DNA of 64,000 bases. It comes from Methylotenera_A sp049687015. Lineage in GTDB: Bacteria; Pseudomonadota; Gammaproteobacteria; Burkholderiales; Methylophilaceae. Shown one piece after another: positions 60,035 through 64,000 of this stretch. Position 1 is the stretch's first letter. The number at the start of each line of letters is the position of its first letter. Both the position numbers and the translations under genes were made by a program. The notes beneath the pieces are model-generated. The model did not search any database. It was not told the DNA's origin and saw only the letters and a program-made list of their open reading frames with translations. The DNA lies in NCBI GenBank assembly GCA_049687015.1, contig JBAVIP010000037.1:12787-76786 (forward strand), read 5' to 3'.

Positions 60035-60547
60035 ATGCATCCAGTACTGAAGCTGTTAGAAGGCGGCGACCGGCGCTCTATTGGGCGATCAAACGAGGTG
60101 GTTGCTTTGGTGTTGGGTAAGCCGGAATTGTTCGATGTGTTGATGTCAGGCATGTTGCTTGCGGACCCGTTAATTCGTATGCGTTGCGCAGATGCCGCTG
60201 AAAAAATTACCGTAAAGCATCCAGAATATCTTTTGCCCTATAAGCACCTACTGATTAATGATTTAAGCCAGGTTGAGCAACAAGAAGTGCGCTGGCATGT
60301 GGCTGCGATGCTAGCGCGCTTACCACTTAACGAAATAGAACAGAAGCGCGTCGTAGAAATTTTGCTGTCTTACACCAACGACCGCAGCAGCATCGTCAAG
60401 ACATTTTCCATGCAGGCGCTGGCTGATCTGGCAATGAGAGATAATAAACTTAAACCGCTTGTGCGTCAGCATATTGAAGAACTTAGTGTCACTGGAACTC
60501 CCGCAATGCGTGCGCGGGGAAAGTGTTTATTATTAAAACTTCGTTAA
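60035..60547 (+). CDS. HEAT-like repeat protein
   Basis: About 170 residues from the ATG at 60035 (a GTG at 60032 precedes it). Helical repeats: FDVLMSGMLLADPLIRMRCADAAEKITVKHPEYLLPYK, VRWHVAAMLARLPLNEIEQKRVVEILLSYT, and SSIVKTFSMQALADLAMRD, as in armadillo/HEAT scaffolds. Cytoplasmic; partner unknown. Ends the accessory module. Confidence 0.75.
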   Translation: MHPVLKLLEGGDRRSIGRSNEVVALVLGKPELFDVLMSGMLLADPLIRMRCADAAEKITVKHPEYLLPYKHLLINDLSQVEQQEVRWHVAAMLARLPLNEIEQKRVVEILLSYTNDRSSIVKTFSMQALADLAMRDNKLKPLVRQHIEELSVTGTPAMRARGKCLLLKLR

Positions 60548-60585
60548 GTTGTTCCGCCCTTTTAATATATGCTGTTTATGTACGA

Positions 60586-61116
60586 TTATCTGCGGTGCCT
60601 GTAATAAAAACTTGGCCCCCAGTAAAAACGGCTGTAACCATAGGGATAAAAACCATAATATGGGTAATAGAACGGACTTCCATACAAATCGTAATACTGG
60701 TTGTACATCAGCGCCCGCTCACGTTGTAGCTGCTTTTGCGCTAAGCGTTTTTCTTGCTCGCGTTTATTCATTTCATCTGCAAGCGCATTCTGCTTGGCCA
60801 GCTCGTTGCTTTGCTGAATATAATCCAACACCTTAGTATCTACGCCCCGCTTGCTCAAATCCAAAGTCTGTGTGGGCGTTAGTTCGTAACGCGAGTTGCT
60901 GGCTTTAATTTTTGCGATAATTTCATCACTGGTTTTGCCCGCTTTGCTATCCGCCACAATTTCATCTAAGCTCACGGTGGCCACTGGCGGCGGTAACATT
61001 TTGGCTAATTGTTCCGGCGTAATTCTGTCGACCTGGCCTTGCTGGGTGCCAGTACTGGCGCAACCAGTCAGTATGACAGCGATTAGCATTGAAATTATTA
61101 AATAATGTATTTTCAT
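60586..61116 (-). CDS. Tyrosine-rich lipoprotein
   Basis: 176 residues. Lipoprotein signal ending VILTGC (C19), then a region DEIVADSKAGKTSDEIIAKIKASNSRYELTPTQTLDLSKRGVDTKVLDYIQ, a charged helix (residues 105-135), and a C-terminal tail of about 36 residues very rich in Tyr, Phe, Pro and Gly (FYYPYYGFYPYGYSRFYWG). It overlaps the transglycosylase stop/start as ATGA, so the two are coupled. Function unknown; an envelope role is likely. Confidence 0.8.
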   Translation of the reverse strand: MKIHYLIISMLIAVILTGCASTGTQQGQVDRITPEQLAKMLPPPVATVSLDEIVADSKAGKTSDEIIAKIKASNSRYELTPTQTLDLSKRGVDTKVLDYIQQSNELAKQNALADEMNKREQEKRLAQKQLQRERALMYNQYYDLYGSPFYYPYYGFYPYGYSRFYWGPSFYYRHRR

Positions 61117-62045
61117 TTTGAACTCACTTTCTTTAGGGCAGGCGATGCCCCTGTAATGCTCGCATCAAAATCGTGCCGCTTCGATTGGTACAAACCTAAT
61201 ACTTTTTTCACATAGGCGCGTGTTTCCTTATATGGCGGCACGCCTCTATATTTATCTACCGCGCCCTCGCCTGCATTGTAAGCGGCTACTGCAAGCGTCA
61301 CGTCACCTCTAAAATACGAGAGCAGCCAGCGCAAATACGCTACTCCACCCTTGATATTTTGTGATGCGTTAAAGGCGTTTTTTACGTTAAAACGCTCCGC
61401 CGTAGCGGGGATGATCTGCATTAAACCGTTTGCACTTTTGTTAGACTTTGCGGACACCTTAAAGTTGGATTCCGCAGTAATGATCGACAATACCAACTTA
61501 GAATCAACCTTATACCAATCGGCAATGGTATCCACCAAATCCACCACCCAGCGCTTACTTTTGGGTAATTTTGCCACATAAGCATCAATTGCCGGCGAAC
61601 CCTGAGAATTGCCATACTGATGCGCTGGCGCATGTTCCGGCTCTACCGCTTCCAGCACACAAAGCGGCGTATCATTGGTTTTAATTTCAATCGTTTCCAG
61701 CATTTTTTGTGCCTCAAAATGCCCATGTGTAGAGGCGATACCAAACAGATTGGCCGCAAAGTCGCGGTTGGGTGGCACACCACGCCCAAATGCATATAGC
61801 ATACCCAACCTATACAGCCCCTCTGCACTGCCATAGCGCGCCGCTTCACAATACAAATTAGCAGCTTTCCACGCACTTTCCGGATCTTTTTCATCCACCA
61901 CCAACACACTGGCACGCTCAAGCAAATCCTTGACGATTGGCGGCTCGTTATCAAACGTCTCCAGCTCGGCCTGGCTATAAGCAAATACGCCCTGACTTGC
62001 CAAAAGCAAAGCTACTACTACGAGCCAGTGCGTAAGTTTATGCAT
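61113..62045 (-). CDS. Lytic transglycosylase with Sel1-like repeats
   Basis: 310 residues. Signal peptide ending SQGVFA; Sel1/TPR-type repeat (AANLYCEAARYGSAEGLYRLGMLYAFGRGVPPNRDFAANLFGIASTHGHFEAQKML, about 60-115); SLT domain (about 165-285) with catalytic Glu in ITAESNFKVSAKSNKSANGLMQIIPATAERF and AAYNAGEGAVDKYRGVPPYKETRAYVKKVL. Cleaves peptidoglycan in the periplasm. Its ATG directly follows the clpB stop. Confidence 0.93.
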   Translation of the reverse strand: MHKLTHWLVVVALLLASQGVFAYSQAELETFDNEPPIVKDLLERASVLVVDEKDPESAWKAANLYCEAARYGSAEGLYRLGMLYAFGRGVPPNRDFAANLFGIASTHGHFEAQKMLETIEIKTNDTPLCVLEAVEPEHAPAHQYGNSQGSPAIDAYVAKLPKSKRWVVDLVDTIADWYKVDSKLVLSIITAESNFKVSAKSNKSANGLMQIIPATAERFNVKNAFNASQNIKGGVAYLRWLLSYFRGDVTLAVAAYNAGEGAVDKYRGVPPYKETRAYVKKVLGLYQSKRHDFDASITGASPALKKVSSK

Positions 62046-64000
62046 TTATGCCTTATTAAACGTCATTTTTCCTGCCATACAGTCTATTATGACTGTATCC
62101 TTAGCCACAAAATTCCCTGCCAATATTTCGCGCGCTAATGGATTCTCGATTTCACTTTGAATCGCGCGTTTTAATGGCCTTGCACCATACACTGGGTCGA
62201 AGCCCGCACTGGCGATTTCAGCCAACGCGGCATCGGTAATATCCACATTGATATCCAGCGCATGTAAACGGTTAGTTAATAATTGCAATTGAATTTTTGC
62301 AATCGATTTCACATTCGCTTCGTCCAGGCTATGGAAAACGACCACCTCATCAATACGGTTGACGAACTCAGGCCTGAAGTGCGTTTTCACTTCGCCCATC
62401 ACCGCCAGTTTCACCACCTGGTAATCCTGATCCGCCATGCTTTGTATCATTTGCGAACCCAGATTAGAAGTCATGATAATCACCGTATTCTTGAAATCTA
62501 CCGTACGGCCCTGGCCATCCGTTAAGCGACCATCATCCAGCACTTGCAACAATACATTAAATACGTCCGGATGCGCTTTTTCCACTTCATCCAGCAGGAT
62601 GACCGAATAGGGTTTGCGGCGCACTGCTTCGGTGAGCGTACCACCTTCTTCATAACCTACGTAGCCAGGTGGCGCACCAATCATGCGTGCCACTGAGTGC
62701 TTCTCCATAAACTCACTCATGTCGATACGAATCAAGTGGTCTTCAGAATCAAACAAGAAACCAGCTAATGCTTTGCATAGCTCGGTTTTACCCACGCCGG
62801 TAGGGCCTAAAAACAAAAAGCTGCCATAAGGCCGATTCGGGTCGCCCAAACCGGAGCGCGAACGGCGAATTGCGTCAGAAACCAAGCGCACAGCCTCATC
62901 CTGTCCAACCACACGCTCATGCAGTTTGCCTTCCATGGTCAGCAGTTTTTCGCGCTCACCTGTCATCATTTTGCTCACAGGAATGCCCGTCGCACGGCTG
63001 ACCACTTCGGCAATTTCATCCGCCCCCACTTCGGTGCGCAGCATTCTATGTTTACCTTGGCCTGCATCAACTTCAACGCTAGAGGCTTGTTTTAACTGCG
63101 ATTCCAGTTGCGGCAATTTGCCGTACTGCAGTTCAGAGACTTTCTGCCACTCGCCTTTGCGCGTGGCTTCTTCCATCTCAAATTTCACTTTTTCAATCGC
63201 CTCTTTAATGTGCGCAGAGCCCTGCACCTGCGCTTTTTCTGCTTTCCAGATTTCTTCCAGGTCAGCGTATTCTTTTTCCAGTTTAGTAATTTCTTCTTCA
63301 ATCAGGCCGAATCTTTTAATCGAGCCTTCGTCTTTTTCACGGCGCACCGCCTCGCGCTCGATTTTAAGCTGAATGAGTCTACGCTCAAGCTTATCGAGTA
63401 CTTCGGGCTTGGAATCAATCTCCATCTTGATGCGAGAAGCCGCTTCATCAATCAAATCAATGGCTTTATCGGGTAAAAAACGATCCGTAATGTAGCGATG
63501 ACTTAATTCTGCCGCAGCCACAATTGCCGGGTCAGTAATTTCCACTCCGTGATGCAATTCGTACTTCTCTTGCAGGCCCCGTAAAATGGCAATGGTTGCT
63601 TCTACGCTGGGCTCATCGACCAGCACTTTTTGAAAGCGACGCTCTAAGGCCGCATCTTTTTCAATATATTTGCGATATTCGTCTAAAGTCGTTGCACCCA
63701 CGCAATGCAATTCACCACGCGCCAAGGCGGGTTTCAGCATATTGCCTGCATCCATCGCGCCTTCGGCCTTGCCTGCACCGACCATGGTATGAATTTCATC
63801 AATAAATACAATCGTTTGGCCCTCATCCTGCGCCAATTCTTTGAGCACCGATTTCAATCGCTCCTCAAATTCACCGCGATATTTTGCACCCGCTAGCAAG
63901 GCCGCCATGTCTAGCGACAACACTTTTTTACCTTTAAGCGAATCCGGTACTTCGCCATCCACAATGCGTTGCGCCAAGCCTTCTACAATCGCGGTTTTAC
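62046..64000 (-). CDS. clpB: Chaperone ClpB, 3' part (partial)
   Basis: AAA+ disaggregase that works with DnaK. The visible 651 residues run from the first Walker A region (GKTAIVEGLAQRIVDGEV) off the right edge to the C-terminus. First AAA: IVFIDEIHTMVGAGKAEGAMDAGNMLKPALARGELHCVGATTLDEYRK; coiled-coil middle domain (about 235-345 of the visible part); second AAA with GPTGVGKTELCKALAGFLF and VILLDEVEKAHPDVFNVLLQVLDDGRLTDGQGRTVDF. The 5' part lies outside the window. Confidence 0.97.
   Translation of the reverse strand, partial: KTAIVEGLAQRIVDGEVPDSLKGKKVLSLDMAALLAGAKYRGEFEERLKSVLKELAQDEGQTIVFIDEIHTMVGAGKAEGAMDAGNMLKPALARGELHCVGATTLDEYRKYIEKDAALERRFQKVLVDEPSVEATIAILRGLQEKYELHHGVEITDPAIVAAAELSHRYITDRFLPDKAIDLIDEAASRIKMEIDSKPEVLDKLERRLIQLKIEREAVRREKDEGSIKRFGLIEEEITKLEKEYADLEEIWKAEKAQVQGSAHIKEAIEKVKFEMEEATRKGEWQKVSELQYGKLPQLESQLKQASSVEVDAGQGKHRMLRTEVGADEIAEVVSRATGIPVSKMMTGEREKLLTMEGKLHERVVGQDEAVRLVSDAIRRSRSGLGDPNRPYGSFLFLGPTGVGKTELCKALAGFLFDSEDHLIRIDMSEFMEKHSVARMIGAPPGYVGYEEGGTLTEAVRRKPYSVILLDEVEKAHPDVFNVLLQVLDDGRLTDGQGRTVDFKNTVIIMTSNLGSQMIQSMADQDYQVVKLAVMGEVKTHFRPEFVNRIDEVVVFHSLDEANVKSIAKIQLQLLTNRLHALDINVDITDAALAEIASAGFDPVYGARPLKRAIQSEIENPLAREILAGNFVAKDTVIIDCMAGKMTFNKA

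Noticed and set aside
1..64000. CRISPR arrays, insertion sequences with transposase, rRNA genes
   Set aside because: No regularly spaced repeats, transposase frames or rRNA-like sequence were seen.

Overview
The window looks like chromosome of a betaproteobacterial methylotroph of the Methylophilaceae (Methylotenera or Methylovorus type). This is inferred from the fliE/fliFGHIJKLMNOPQR layout, the bioBFHCD operon, and a Calvin-type class II aldolase lying near fructose-bisphosphatase and triosephosphate isomerase. No sequence search was run. Most of the window is dense core genome, with one small integrative element and several accessory patches.

Layout. 1-780: a 5' stub of a leftward gene and an RNA 2',3'-cyclic phosphodiesterase. 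874-12799: flagellar basal-body, C-ring, export and switch genes, fliF to fliR leftward and fliE divergent. 13007-13838: three leftward small envelope proteins, one of only 48 codons. 14168-17632: a decayed DUF3179-like gene, then fbp, fba and tpiA of central sugar-phosphate metabolism. 17890-21127: tRNA-Arg and a set of exported redox proteins (peroxiredoxin, MsrB, MsrA), a lipoprotein and a DUF3047 protein.

22262-27899 is a compact rightward arsenosugar-type cluster: two glycosyltransferases (TIGR04282 and TIGR04283 types), an ArsM-like methyltransferase with the four arsenic-binding cysteines, a radical SAM enzyme unlike canonical ArsS, and a VTT-membrane-domain/flavin-disulfide-reductase fusion. 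Next comes an AT-rich integrative element (about 28184-33000). It begins at an orphan 3' half of tRNA-Leu(TAA) and carries a tyrosine integrase, an unrecognised 353-residue protein, an AlpA-like regulator, a HTH replication-type protein and an AAA/DUF4143 ATPase.

33309-55559 is housekeeping: tRNA-Lys, adk, an ArnT-like transferase, leuS (with an unusual glycine-rich insertion), lptE, holA, proA, nadD, the biotin operon, a comF-type gene, trmL, gpsA, secB, grxC, a rhodanese, gpmI, an EnvC-like activator, a DUF4157 protein and a YjbQ protein.

55673-60547 is an accessory module of small stand-alone domains: an ArsR-type repressor with a palindromic operator, three SRPBCC proteins, DUF4256, GFA, DUF4287, VOC and HEAT-like proteins. 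It is interspersed with decayed copies: an SRPBCC C-terminus, an SRPBCC N-terminus and a frameshifted DUF1801 gene. The window closes with a tyrosine-rich lipoprotein, a Sel1/SLT lytic transglycosylase and the 3' part of clpB.

Best candidates for something undescribed: the arsenosugar cluster with its atypical radical SAM enzyme and VTT-reductase fusion; the ArsR/SRPBCC module; the integrative element with the unrecognised 353-residue protein and orphan tRNA-Leu half; and the glycine-rich insertion in the LeuRS editing domain.
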